A DNA stretch of 20,877 nucleotides. It comes from DATLHO01 sp035539855 (GTDB lineage: Bacteria > Bacteroidota > Ignavibacteria > OLB7). Numbering within the stretch: position 1 is the stretch's first letter; every line of letters begins with the position of its first letter. Positions 8,064-17,181 of this stretch are shown piece after piece. The stretch is taken from positions 1-20,877 of the forward strand of contig DATLHO010000302.1 of NCBI GenBank assembly GCA_035539855.1, read 5' to 3'. The position numbers were made by a program, and so were the translations under genes. Under the pieces are notes generated by a model. The model made no database searches and was not told the DNA's origin. It was given only the letters and a program-made list of their open reading frames with translations.

Positions 8064-9464
8064 TCAAGCGTACTGCGCCGGCAGAATGACCGGCAGCGTG
8101 ACGGTGATCGTCGTGCCGACGCCGAGCTCCGAGGCGATGTGCACCGTTCCTCCGTGATCCTCGATGATCGCCTTGGCGATCGTCAGGCCGAGGCCGGTGC
8201 CGCGATGCCCTCGCGAGCGGTCGCCGCGATAGAAGCGGTCGAAAATGCGGGGAAGATCCTTCGGAGGAATCCCCTCGCCGCGATCGATGATGACGATCGA
8301 CGCGCGCCGTCCGGTGACGAACAGACTGGTGCGCACGCTCATCGACGCCGGAGAGAACTTGATGGCGTTCTCGATGAGGTTCGAGACGGCGCGCCGGAGC
8401 ATCTGCGGATCGCAGCGCACTTCGGCTGCGTCGTAGATGTCCACCTTGATCGCGACGTCCTTCTGCGAGGCGAGGCGACGCAGCGACGACGCCGACTCGG
8501 CCAGCAGCTCGTCGAGTCGCTCCTGCTGGCGTGCCTGCGGGAGCTGTCCGGCCTCGGCGCGCGCGAGCAGCAGCAGATCGTTCGCGAGCTGGTTGAGGCG
8601 GTCGAGCTCGGCGATCGCGCGATCGAGCGCGTCGCGTGTCGGAGGCTCGCCCTTGATCCTGCGCTGCAGCAGCTCGAGCTCGCCGCGAATCACTGCGATC
8701 GGCGTGCGGATGTCGTGCGACGCGTCGGCGATGAACCGTCGCTGGCTCTCGAACGACTGCTGCAGCCGCTCGATCATGTCGTTGAACGTGCCGGCGAGCA
8801 TCGAGAGCTCGTCGTGCGAGCGGCCGACCGGCACGCGCCGATCGAGGTTGCTCGAGGAGATCTGCGCGGCGGCGGTGGTCATCGAGGCTACCGGCGCCAG
8901 CGCGCGTCGGGCGATCAGCCAGCCGCCCGCGCCGGCCGCCAGCAGCGCGAAGAGCGCCGAGAGCGCCAGGAGCACTTCCATCTGATCGACGCTCTCGGTA
9001 TAGTTCTCGAGCGACGTCACCACCACCATCGCCGTGTTGCCGGTCGAATCGAACGGAGCCGTCCGCGAGAACGCGCGGCAGGGAATGCCGCGCAGTTTCA
9101 CCGACCGGTATCCGCGTCGGAGCGCTCCACCGGCGCTCAACGTGTCGAGCAGGTCCTGGATCGGCACGCGCCGCGAGCGCTCGTAGATGACCGTGTCCTC
9201 GTCGAGCAGCACCAGTCGCATCGATCGAAAGCGCAGCGACGCCTCGGTCGTGGCGCTCTGCATCTTCGCGAACGTCTCGCCGAGCGTTCGTCCGGGCGAG
9301 CCGATCTCCGAGAGCACGAAGTCGGTGTACGAGCGAAGCTCCGCGTCGATGTCGTCCTGCATGTCCGCGGCGAAGCGCATGTAGATCGTCGCCATGACCG
9401 CGGCGATGATCAGCGCGAAGACCGCGGTGTACGCGAACGTCAGGCGCGTCGTGATCGTCGGCAT
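8064..9464 (-). CDS. Two-component sensor histidine kinase (HAMP, HisKA, HATPase)
   Basis: The 466-residue inner-membrane sensor kinase has a first membrane helix at about 8-28 and a periplasmic region at about 30-160. The second helix at about 163-185 is followed by a HAMP linker to about 240. The H-box is SHDIRTP with phospho-acceptor H250. The N-box is NLIENAIKF with N366. The G1 box is DRGEGIP at 394-400, F-box residues are near 408-412, and the G2 box GTGLGL is at 422-427, so all catalytic motifs are intact. ATG 9464 lies only 3 bases after the regulator stop, so the two genes form an operon. The periplasmic sensor region has no family I recognise; a Cys (C129) and paired basic residues are visible. 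The kinase should phosphorylate the regulator encoded just upstream. The next gene on the strand is the six-repeat T9SS cargo. Confidence 0.95.
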   Translation of the reverse strand: MPTITTRLTFAYTAVFALIIAAVMATIYMRFAADMQDDIDAELRSYTDFVLSEIGSPGRTLGETFAKMQSATTEASLRFRSMRLVLLDEDTVIYERSRRVPIQDLLDTLSAGGALRRGYRSVKLRGIPCRAFSRTAPFDSTGNTAMVVVTSLENYTESVDQMEVLLALSALFALLAAGAGGWLIARRALAPVASMTTAAAQISSSNLDRRVPVGRSHDELSMLAGTFNDMIERLQQSFESQRRFIADASHDIRTPIAVIRGELELLQRRIKGEPPTRDALDRAIAELDRLNQLANDLLLLARAEAGQLPQARQQERLDELLAESASSLRRLASQKDVAIKVDIYDAAEVRCDPQMLRRAVSNLIENAIKFSPASMSVRTSLFVTGRRASIVIIDRGEGIPPKDLPRIFDRFYRGDRSRGHRGTGLGLTIAKAIIEDHGGTVHIASELGVGTTITVTLPVILPAQYA

Positions 9465-9467
9465 TGG

Positions 9468-10142
9468 CTACTCGGTCTCCGAGAAGCGGTATCCGACGCC
9501 GCGAACGGTGTGAATGAGCTGCGGCTGGAATCCCCTGTCGACCTTCTGGCGGAGGAACCGGACGAAGGAGTCGATGACGTTCGACTGCGGATCGAAGTTC
9601 ATGTCCCACACGTGCTCGCTGATCATCTCGCGCGTGAGCACGCGGCCGTGGTTCATCGCGAAGTACTCGAGCAGCGCGAACTCCTTCGGCGTCAGCTTGA
9701 TCGCCGTGCCCTGTCTCGCCACGGTGCGATTGACCGTGTCGAGCACGAGGTCGGCATAGCGGATCTCCGTCGACTTCACGTCGGTCTGCCGGCGGATCAG
9801 CGAGCGCACGCGCGCCAGCAGCTCGCCGAAATGGAACGGCTTCGACAGGTAGTCGTCGGCGCCGGAGTCGAGTCCCTCGATCCGCTGCTCGACGCCGTCG
9901 AGCGCGGTGAGCATCAGGATCGGCGTCGTGTTCCCCTTGGTCCGGAGGTCGCGGCAGACCTCGCGGCCGTCCTTCTTCGGGAGCATGATGTCGAGGATGA
10001 TCAGGTCGTAGTCGTTGACGCAGGCGAGGTAATCCCCCTCGAGCCCGTCGTGCGCGACATCGACCGAATGATGCTGCTCAGTGAGTCCCCGCCGCAGCAG
10101 ATCGGCGAGGTTGGTATCGTCTTCGACAACCAGTATCCGCAT
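9468..10142 (-). CDS. OmpR/PhoB-family response regulator
   Basis: The 224-residue protein starts at ATG 10142 (MRILVVEDD). The frame runs 22 codons further upstream, but that part is not receiver-like. The receiver domain (1 to about 115) has the acidic pair E7/D8/D9, phospho-acceptor D51 in ILDIMLPKKDG, T79 and K101 in the LSKPF motif. Residues about 125-220 are a winged-helix trans-activator domain (LTPKEFALLEYF, then VDSF/VRFLRQKV-type recognition helix region, ending HTVRGVGYRF). It binds DNA when phosphorylated. Its cognate kinase follows after 3 bases. No Shine-Dalgarno is visible. It is divergent from the SDR gene, with 68 bases between starts, so the two may share a control region. 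Targets cannot be read from the sequence. Confidence 0.95.
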   Translation of the reverse strand: MRILVVEDDTNLADLLRRGLTEQHHSVDVAHDGLEGDYLACVNDYDLIILDIMLPKKDGREVCRDLRTKGNTTPILMLTALDGVEQRIEGLDSGADDYLSKPFHFGELLARVRSLIRRQTDVKSTEIRYADLVLDTVNRTVARQGTAIKLTPKEFALLEYFAMNHGRVLTREMISEHVWDMNFDPQSNVIDSFVRFLRQKVDRGFQPQLIHTVRGVGYRFSETE

Positions 10143-10158
10143 GGTTCGATTCAGGCGA

Positions 10159-10170
10159 GTATCTTCGCGC
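10159..10170 (+). promoter_or_regulatory. Candidate -7 box TATCTTCG for the SDR gene
   Basis: GTATCTTCGCGC lies 40 bases before the SDR GTG start in the 68-base divergent gap. It is identical over 12 bases to the element upstream of the DUF2723 gene. TATCTTCG is one base from the Bacteroidota TAnnTTTG box. A -33 match is not clear. Confidence 0.4.
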
Positions 10171-10210
10171 CGATCGGACGATCGAACGCAGTAACGACAG
10201 GCAACCAACA

Positions 10211-11002
10211 GTGACGACCCAGACTACGACCGGACCGCTCCACGGAGCGACCGCATTGATCACCGGAGCCAGCTCGGGCATCGGCGAGGCGTGTGCCCAC
10301 GCGCTCGGCGACGCCGGCGCGCGACTGCTGCTCTGCGCACGTCGCGTCGTGCGGCTCGAGCGACTCGCCGCCGACCTTCGCGCGCGCGGCATCGAGACGC
10401 ATCTGTTCCAGCTCGACGTCCGCGACCGCGGCGGCGTCGACGAGGCCATCGGCACGCTGCCGGACGCGTGGCGCGCAATCGACATCCTCGTCAACAACGC
10501 GGGTCTCAGCCGGGGACTCGACGCGATCCAGGAGGGATCGCTCGACGACTGGGAGGAGATGATCGACACGAACGTCAAGGGACTGCTCTACGTCACGCGC
10601 GCGGTCGTGCCGAGGATGGTCGAGCGCGGACGCGGTCACGTCGTCAACATCGGCTCGATCGCCGGACACGAGGTCTACCCGAAGGGGAACGTCTACTGCG
10701 GCACGAAGCACGCGGTGCGCGCGCTGACCCGGGGCATGCAGATCGATCTCAACGGCACCGGCGTCCGCGTGACAACGGTCGATCCCGGCATGGTCGAGTC
10801 CGAGTTCTCGGTCGTGCGCTTTCACGGCGATCAGGAGCGAGCTGCGTCGGTCTACAAGGGCGTCACTCCGCTGGCTCCGTCGGATGTCGCGGACGCGGTC
10901 GTCTACTGCGTCACCAGGCCCGCGCATGTGAACATCCACGAGATGCTGCTGATGCCCACCGATCAGGCAACGTCGACGATCGTCAATCGCCGGAGCACCT
11001 AG
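10211..11002 (+). CDS. SDR-family NAD(P)-dependent oxidoreductase, YdfG-like
   Basis: The 263-residue classical short-chain dehydrogenase starts at GTG 10211. The nucleotide-binding motif TGASSGIG is at 18-25, LDV at 68-70 and NNAG at 95-98. The catalytic set is N121, S149, Y162 and K166 (YCGTK). The C-terminal pattern (VDPGMVESEFSVVRF, then RPAHVNIHEMLLMPTDQA) is typical of the YdfG group, NADP-dependent 3-hydroxy acid/serine dehydrogenases and malonic semialdehyde reductases. The cytoplasmic reaction is probably reversible oxidation of a small hydroxy acid; the exact substrate is not determinable. The cofactor-specificity region CARRVVRLE carries Arg after the second strand, which fits NADP. 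It is divergent from the two-component operon and its stop codon overlaps the convergent gene. Confidence 0.9.
   Translation: MTTQTTTGPLHGATALITGASSGIGEACAHALGDAGARLLLCARRVVRLERLAADLRARGIETHLFQLDVRDRGGVDEAIGTLPDAWRAIDILVNNAGLSRGLDAIQEGSLDDWEEMIDTNVKGLLYVTRAVVPRMVERGRGHVVNIGSIAGHEVYPKGNVYCGTKHAVRALTRGMQIDLNGTGVRVTTVDPGMVESEFSVVRFHGDQERAASVYKGVTPLAPSDVADAVVYCVTRPAHVNIHEMLLMPTDQATSTIVNRRST
10999..11002. other. Shared CTAG palindrome holding both stop codons
   Basis: CTAG gives TAG for the SDR gene on the plus strand (11000-11002) and TAG for the acidic-linker gene on the minus strand (10999-11001). The convergent genes overlap by 4 bases. No hairpin terminator lies between them, so each transcript must end inside the other gene. 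Confidence 0.9.
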
Positions 11003-12084
11003 GCCTCGTCCGCGAGCGCCTCGCGTGCGGAGCGGACATCGTCGAGAAGCTCTGCATCCTTCACCGATTCGAGCAGCCCAAGCCGGGTCTTGAGCGCTTC
11101 GGGCTCGCCGGCAGTCAGCATCACCGCGTAGCAGTATGCGCGCACCGCCGAGGCGTAGAGCGGGTCGTCGCGGTCGGTGCCGTGCGTCTCCATGAACGAT
11201 CCGACGCGCTCGTAGGCGACGGTCTCGCCGGAGTTGACGAGCACCTGCAGGATGTCGTCGGCGAGCTCGGGGGCCACACCGGCACCAAGATGCGAGCCGA
11301 GCATCCGCATGCCGGCCTCGCCATAGTCCATGAGCTCGTCGCCGGCTCCGAAGTCCCCGTCGAGCAGCCGCGCGATGATCTCCTCGATCGCGCCGCCGTC
11401 GTCGCCGAGCTGCATGATGTAGCGACCGAGGGATGATCCGCTGAAGATCGGCCGCTCGAAGATCGCGCGCTGCCGGATCAGCGCGACCCCGAGCGCGACA
11501 TCGTGCACGCCGAGTGTCGTCGACGCGATCGGAGGCTCCGCGTCAGTCGCGATCTCTTCGTCACGCTTCGGCTCCTCTTCGGCTGCGTCGGTTGACTCCC
11601 CCTCGCGCTCCTCGGCGAGCTCCTCACCGGACACCTCGTCGAGCTCCTCACCGGATGCTTCCTCAAGCTCCTCCTCGAACTCTTCGTCGTCGGGATTGTC
11701 GTCGATGCGCTCGCGCATGACGCCGCGACGCACCGCGTCCTGGTAGCGCAGGTGGAGCCACGCGCGATAGCCTTCGAGATCGTCCTCGGTGACCTCGCGA
11801 TCGGTGACGACGACGAGGTCGCTCGCCTCGAGTCCGTGCCGCGTCAGCGCGATGTGCTCGATGAGCACCGGCGCCGTCGAGACCTCGTCGGTGTCGTGGA
11901 CACGCGGCAGCGGCGAGCCGTACTGGTCCTCGCCACCATCGCTTTCGTCGACGACGGCATCACAGATCGCGAAGTGGTACAGGTCGTTGAGCGCGAGATC
12001 GTCGACGTGCACGACGAGCGCGACACCGTACGACGCGCCGCGCAACGGAAAGGTCACCAGGTCGCCGGGAGTGAGGTTGAGCAT
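10999..12084 (-). CDS. Hypothetical protein with a long acidic linker
   Basis: I chose ATG 12084 (MLNLTPGDLVTF, 361 residues) over a start 13 codons upstream, because the upstream part is Arg/Pro-rich and not domain-like. Residues 1 to about 125 look like a compact alpha/beta domain with an opening beta strand GDLVTFPL and YGVALVVHV, loosely reminiscent of Imm26-type small domains; this resemblance is weak. Residues about 128-184 are a Glu/Asp-rich linker with repeated SGEELDE/SGEELAE units. Residues about 190-361 are predicted mainly helical, with pieces such as GAIEEIIARLLDGDFGAG and a HEAT/TPR-like look. There is no signal peptide or membrane segment, so it is probably cytoplasmic. It lies downstream of uvrC on the same strand but has its own candidate promoter. 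The function is unknown. Confidence 0.8.
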   Translation of the reverse strand: MLNLTPGDLVTFPLRGASYGVALVVHVDDLALNDLYHFAICDAVVDESDGGEDQYGSPLPRVHDTDEVSTAPVLIEHIALTRHGLEASDLVVVTDREVTEDDLEGYRAWLHLRYQDAVRRGVMRERIDDNPDDEEFEEELEEASGEELDEVSGEELAEEREGESTDAAEEEPKRDEEIATDAEPPIASTTLGVHDVALGVALIRQRAIFERPIFSGSSLGRYIMQLGDDGGAIEEIIARLLDGDFGAGDELMDYGEAGMRMLGSHLGAGVAPELADDILQVLVNSGETVAYERVGSFMETHGTDRDDPLYASAVRAYCYAVMLTAGEPEALKTRLGLLESVKDAELLDDVRSAREALADEA

Positions 12085-12181
12085 GGTTCTCGGAGGATAT
12101 CCGCCACGGGGAGCGCGGCGCATCGAGTTGAGTGCGCCGGATCACGAACGACGCGCATGCGATCGTTGTCGTCGCGACCGA

Positions 12182-12189
12182 CGAATGTA
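12182..12189 (-). promoter_or_regulatory. Candidate -7 box TACATTCG for the acidic-linker gene
   Basis: On the minus strand TACATTCG fits TAnnTTCG, the same variant seen upstream of the DUF2723 and SDR genes. It lies just after the uvrC 3' hairpin and 97 bases before ATG 12084. The 139-base gap holds nothing else I can support. Confidence 0.35.
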
Positions 12190-12195
12190 AGAAGG

Positions 12196-12218
12196 GCCGG
12201 GGAATGTCGTGCTCCGGC
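12196..12218 (-). terminator. Weak hairpin after uvrC
   Basis: A 7-bp stem (GCCGGGG on the plus strand paired with CTCCGGC, including one G-U pair in RNA) has a 9-base loop. Read on the minus strand it follows the uvrC stop by 5 bases and is followed by CCTTCTT. It is a plausible but weak intrinsic terminator. Confidence 0.4.
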
Positions 12219-12223
12219 TCGCG

Positions 12224-14293
12224 CTAGGCCGGATCGTCCAGCTTGTCGTCCACTTCGGGATCCTCGAGATCGAGGTCGTCCACTGCGGGATCGTCGTCGA
12301 GCTCGCTGCCGACGATCTCGTCGTCGTCGATCGACGAGCCGGCCGGCGCCTCGTCGGCGACTTCGGCGGGCACCTTCGACTGAAAGTACTCCCAGACCGC
12401 CTGGCCGGTGCGCGGGCCCAGTTCGGCCTGCAGCGCCTCGACGGTCGTCGACTGCACGCCGCGCACCGACCCGAACTTCTCGAAGATCTTCTGCACGGTC
12501 TTCGGTCCGACGCCGGGGATCTGCGACAGCTCGGTCTGCAGCGTGCGGCGCGATCGAAGCGACCGATGGAACTCGATGGCGAAGCGATGGGCCTCGTCGC
12601 GGATGTGCTGCAGAAGCCGCAGACCGCTCGAGGACTTGGGCAGAAGGATCGTATCGCGCTGCCCAGGCAGCACGATCTCCTCGAGGCGCTTGGCCAGCCC
12701 GATCAGCGGAATGTGCTCCAGACCGAGCTCGGCCATCGCCTCGGTCGCGGCCGAGACCTGGCCCTTGCCGCCGTCGATGACCACGAGATCCGGCAGCGCC
12801 CATCCCTCCTTCATCACCCGCGCGTAGCGCCGGCTGACGACCTCCTTCATCGTCGCGAAGTCGTCGGGACCGACCACGGTGCGCACCTTGAACTTGCGGT
12901 ACTCGCTGCGCCGCGGACGCCCGTCGACGAAGCAGACCATCGAGGAGACCGGATCGGTGCCGTGGATGTTCGAGTTGTCGAAGCACTCGATGCGACGGGG
13001 CGGGCTCTTGAGGCTGAGGTCGCGCTGCAGGCTCTGCACGGGCCGCGGCACCATGTCGGAGCGCTTCATCCGCTGCAGCTTCAGTTCGTCGAGCAGGAAA
13101 CGGGCGTTGGTCTGCGCCATCGAAACGAGCTTCTGCTTGTCGCCGATCTTCGGCACCGTGATGCGCACGCGCCCTTCGCCGCGCCGGTCGCTCAGGAATC
13201 GCTCGAGCACCTCGTCCTCGTCGCCCGGCTCGATCGGCAGCAGCACCTCCTCGGGCACCTCCTCGGCCGAGATGTAGTGACGCTCGATGATGTTCGCCAG
13301 GATCACCGGTTCGGGCAGATGCAGGACGCCGCTGAAGTAGTGGTGCTGTTTGCCGACGAGACGACCGTCGCGAACCCTGAGGATGACCGCGCAGGCGTCG
13401 TCGTCCTCGGCGGCGAAGGCGACGATGTCGCGGTCGACGGGCTCGTCGATGACGACCTTCTGGCGACCGGAGTACTCGCGAAGCTTCTGCAGGCGGTTGC
13501 GCATCGTCGCCGCCTCCTCGAAGCGCATCGCTTCGGCAAGAAAGGTCATCTCGTCCTCGAGGACGCGCTCGAGCTCGCGGGTTCTGCCGCGGAGCACCTG
13601 TCGGACCTGGTCGATCATCTCGGCGTATCGGATCTGCGCGACGAGGCCCTCGCAGGGTCCCTCGCACTTGCCGATGTGGTAATCCAGACAGACCTTGAAG
13701 CGGCCGGCCGCGATGGTCTCGGCGTTGAGATTCCAGTCGCAGGAGCGGATCGGGAAGATCGAACGGAGGGTCTTCAGGAGATTGCGAACGTACTTGACAT
13801 CGGTATACGGCCCGAAGTATTTACTTCCATCCCGGATGACTTTCCTGGTCGCAAAGACCCGCGGATACGGTTCGCTCGTGATCCGAATGTATGGGTACGT
13901 CTTATCGTCCCGCAGCATCACGTTGTATCGTGGCCGCAGCTTCTTGATCAGTGTGTCTTCGAGGATCAATGCCTCGACAGCGGAATCGGTGACGATGACC
14001 TCCACATCGACGATCTTCCGCACGAGCGCCTGCGTCTTCGCATCCTTCGGCCGTCCCTGCTGGAAGTAGCTTCGGACGCGGTTGCGCAGGTTCTTCGCCT
14101 TGCCAACGTAGATGACCTTGCCGTCCCGGTCGCTGTACTGATACACTCCCGGATCGGTCGGAAGCGAATCGAGCTTCTCCTGCAGCGTCAACGGCAGCTC
14201 GAGCTCCTCCGCACCCGCGCTGGCGGATTCCTCCGCCGGCACCTGCGCCTCGGACTTCAACTCCGCGTTTTCGTCAACGTTTCTGTTCGGCAT
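12224..14293 (-). CDS. uvrC: UvrC, excinuclease ABC subunit C
   Basis: The 689-residue protein carries all UvrC parts. It is the nuclease of nucleotide excision repair that cuts on both sides of a UvrB-bound lesion. A GIY-YIG domain at about 47-124 (GVYQY, IYVGKAKNLRNR) makes the 3' incision. Four cysteines C185, C202, C210 and C214 match the arrangement now known to hold a Fe-S cluster. A UVR motif at about 246-281 contacts UvrB. The RNase H-like endonuclease at about 430-580 (ECFDNSNIHG with D439, VIDGGKGQ with D507, DEAHRFAI) makes the 5' incision. Helix-hairpin-helix repeats follow at about 590-640 (IPGVGPKTV). The protein is longer than the usual 600-630 residues because of a roughly 30-residue acidic N-terminal extension and a roughly 45-residue Asp-rich tail. 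It is divergent from the CAP lipoprotein gene. Confidence 0.98.
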   Translation of the reverse strand: MPNRNVDENAELKSEAQVPAEESASAGAEELELPLTLQEKLDSLPTDPGVYQYSDRDGKVIYVGKAKNLRNRVRSYFQQGRPKDAKTQALVRKIVDVEVIVTDSAVEALILEDTLIKKLRPRYNVMLRDDKTYPYIRITSEPYPRVFATRKVIRDGSKYFGPYTDVKYVRNLLKTLRSIFPIRSCDWNLNAETIAAGRFKVCLDYHIGKCEGPCEGLVAQIRYAEMIDQVRQVLRGRTRELERVLEDEMTFLAEAMRFEEAATMRNRLQKLREYSGRQKVVIDEPVDRDIVAFAAEDDDACAVILRVRDGRLVGKQHHYFSGVLHLPEPVILANIIERHYISAEEVPEEVLLPIEPGDEDEVLERFLSDRRGEGRVRITVPKIGDKQKLVSMAQTNARFLLDELKLQRMKRSDMVPRPVQSLQRDLSLKSPPRRIECFDNSNIHGTDPVSSMVCFVDGRPRRSEYRKFKVRTVVGPDDFATMKEVVSRRYARVMKEGWALPDLVVIDGGKGQVSAATEAMAELGLEHIPLIGLAKRLEEIVLPGQRDTILLPKSSSGLRLLQHIRDEAHRFAIEFHRSLRSRRTLQTELSQIPGVGPKTVQKIFEKFGSVRGVQSTTVEALQAELGPRTGQAVWEYFQSKVPAEVADEAPAGSSIDDDEIVGSELDDDPAVDDLDLEDPEVDDKLDDPA

Positions 14294-14338
14294 GCTTTCG
14301 TTCGTTCGCCGGTGACGTTCGCTTCGGCTCGTGCGAAT

Positions 14339-14370
14339 GAAGGTACAATCGCTGCGCCCGGTGGTTCAAT
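14339..14370 (-). promoter_or_regulatory. Candidate uvrC promoter (TTG-N21-TACCTTCA)
   Basis: On the minus strand TACCTTCA (14346-14339) resembles TAnnTTTG. A TTG lies 21 bases upstream, close to the 19-21 base spacing of Bacteroidota -33/-7 promoters. The box is 45 bases before the uvrC ATG. On the other strand the 138-base divergent gap must also drive the CAP gene, but no clear box was seen there. Confidence 0.35.
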
Positions 14371-14431
14371 CCCTCGCCACCGGCTCCGCGCTTCGTCTTC
14401 CTGAACACTTTACGGTGCCGTCCACACCTCG

Positions 14432-15076
14432 ATGAACCGAGCCCTGCTTCCCATCCTTCTTGTCGCCGGCGCCGTGGTCGCCGGCGGCTGCACGACCTTC
14501 ACCGAGCCGGTGCGCACCGGTCCGGGCTACGGCATCGCCGAGCTCGGCCGCCAGCGGATCACCGACACCCTCGACGTGGAGCTTCTCTCGACGCTGACGC
14601 TCGACTACGTCAACCTCTATCGCGCGCGCTACGACCTCCCCCGGCTCAACCTCGATCAGCGTGCAGCCCAGGCGGCGCAGTGGATGGCCTCGTATCAGGC
14701 CTCGCGCTCGGCCGTGACCCACGTCGCCGATGTGCCGAGCATGCGGGTCTTCCCGCTGCGCTATCGCGCCTGCGGCGGCGTCGCCTACGAGCGCGGCGTC
14801 GAGAACGCAGGATGGTACAAGCTCTTCGAGACCGACAGCCTGCGCAATCTCACCTACGATGAGATGGCCCGGCGCATCGTCGACGGGTGGATCAACTCGC
14901 CGTCGCATCATCGCAATCTCGTCGCCCGCGCCGGCGCGACCGAGGGACTCGTCGGCGTCGGCATTGCACGGGGCCGCTTCGCGAACATCGAGGGAATCTA
15001 CTCGACCCTCAACGTCTTCTTTCCCTGGCCCGACCAGGCACTCTTCGAGCCGCGGGGCGAGCGCACCGGCGGCTGA
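14432..15076 (+). CDS. CAP/SCP-domain lipoprotein (YkwD-like)
   Basis: The 214-residue protein has a lipoprotein signal: hydrophobic residues 4-19, then VAGGC with lipidated C20. The mature part from about 55 to 197 is a CAP/SCP domain. It opens with the helix YVNLYRARYDLPRLNLD. H97 in VTHV, E124 in VENAGW and H159/H160 in WINSPSHHRNL follow the family's conserved pattern, and the domain ends with the strand VGVGIARG and a tail strand near 188-197. Bacterial CAP proteins are secreted or envelope-bound and mostly without a proven activity; the conserved His/Glu cavity is present. It should be anchored in the outer or inner membrane facing the periplasm or outside. There is no Shine-Dalgarno before ATG 14432. 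It stands alone between the uvrC divergent promoter region and a terminator. Confidence 0.88.
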   Translation: MNRALLPILLVAGAVVAGGCTTFTEPVRTGPGYGIAELGRQRITDTLDVELLSTLTLDYVNLYRARYDLPRLNLDQRAAQAAQWMASYQASRSAVTHVADVPSMRVFPLRYRACGGVAYERGVENAGWYKLFETDSLRNLTYDEMARRIVDGWINSPSHHRNLVARAGATEGLVGVGIARGRFANIEGIYSTLNVFFPWPDQALFEPRGERTGG

Positions 15077-15105
15077 GCCTCGGCGTCAGAAGTGGTCGAC
15101 ACAGA

Positions 15106-15134
15106 CGACCCCGGTCCGCTTCGGACCGGGGTCG
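15106..15134. terminator. Bidirectional terminator between CAP gene and fumC
   Basis: A perfect 13-bp stem (CGACCCCGGTCCG and its complement) with the 3-base loop CTT sits 29 bases after the CAP stop and 26 bases after the fumC stop on the other strand. There is no U-tract, so strength relies on the GC stem. Confidence 0.75.
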
Positions 15135-15160
15135 CGTTCGTCTGGACTGCAGCGGCGATC

Positions 15161-16561
<1,401 letters not shown>

Positions 16562-16604
16562 GACATCCTCGCGGAGAAGTTGGCTGGGGATTGCTGACGA
16601 GCCG

Positions 16605-16612
16605 GGAATTTA
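16605..16612 (-). promoter_or_regulatory. Possible -7 box TAAATTCC for fumC
   Basis: On the minus strand TAAATTCC partly fits TAnnTTTG/TAnnTTCG and is 43 bases before the fumC GTG. It is one of the few AT-rich spots in the 146-base gap. No good -33 partner is visible. Confidence 0.25.
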
Positions 16613-16707
16613 CCACGGTTCGCTCAGGCGTCGGCCGGAGCAATCGCGCCGGACGATCGCACGCAATACAAAATCACCGTTGATGCGCACAGACGGGATG
16701 ACGGCCG

Positions 16708-17157
16708 TCATGCTTGGGTCGCTTCGCCGCGCCGCCACCGCACCCCGTACCACTTTCGTCCGGGCGGCTTCTCCCCGATGAGCCAGTGCTCGAAGCCGAG
16801 CGCGGTGTAGAACGGGAGGATCTCCTCGGCGCAGCGCGCGGCAACCGAGCGCAGTTTGAAGTGCGTGATCGCCTTCGTAACGAGCGCACGGCCGACGCCG
16901 TGACGGCGCGCCGGATCGGCGACGCGCAGGTGCAGGATCGTGGCCATCGCCTCCTCCTCGAGGCGAAGCCCGGCGATCGCGACGAGCTGCTGTGCGTCGT
17001 CGAGCGCGCCGAGCAGCGCCATGCCGTCGTCGTCGCGATAGCGATCGAGAAGGTGGTCGAGGATCTCCTCGTTCGGATGCGGCAGGATCGCCAGCATGAG
17101 CGTGCGCACCGGCTCGTCGTCGATGTGGGGCTTGGCGTCGAAGTAGGTGAGTCGCAT
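16708..17157 (-). CDS. GNAT-family N-acetyltransferase
   Basis: The 149-residue protein starts at ATG 17157 (MRLTYFDAKP). An 18-codon upstream extension of the frame is Pro/Arg-rich and unlikely. The GNAT fold is visible: strand ILHLRVADPARR at about 74-85, then the acetyl-CoA pyrophosphate-binding loop R-H-G-V-G-R at 85-90 and helix ALVTKAITHF (motif A). The motif B end FYTALGFEHW follows at about 116-125. The acceptor cannot be told; possibilities range from small amines to protein N-termini or lysines. It lies between the terminator of the BON-domain gene and fumC, with a good candidate promoter 24 bases before the ATG, so it is probably its own unit or is read on into fumC. Confidence 0.88.
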   Translation of the reverse strand: MRLTYFDAKPHIDDEPVRTLMLAILPHPNEEILDHLLDRYRDDDGMALLGALDDAQQLVAIAGLRLEEEAMATILHLRVADPARRHGVGRALVTKAITHFKLRSVAARCAEEILPFYTALGFEHWLIGEKPPGRKWYGVRWRRGEATQA

Positions 17158-17181
17158 CGGGTGATCGGGCTCCGGTTGCGG

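Noticed and set aside
10143..10208. 22-codon N-terminal extension of the response regulator
   Set aside because: The receiver domain begins canonically at MRILVVEDD. The extension is Arg/Ser-rich and would run through the SDR promoter region.
12209..14404. 731-codon plus-strand frame opposite uvrC
   Set aside because: UvrC is unmistakable on the minus strand; the plus frame has no recognisable domain.
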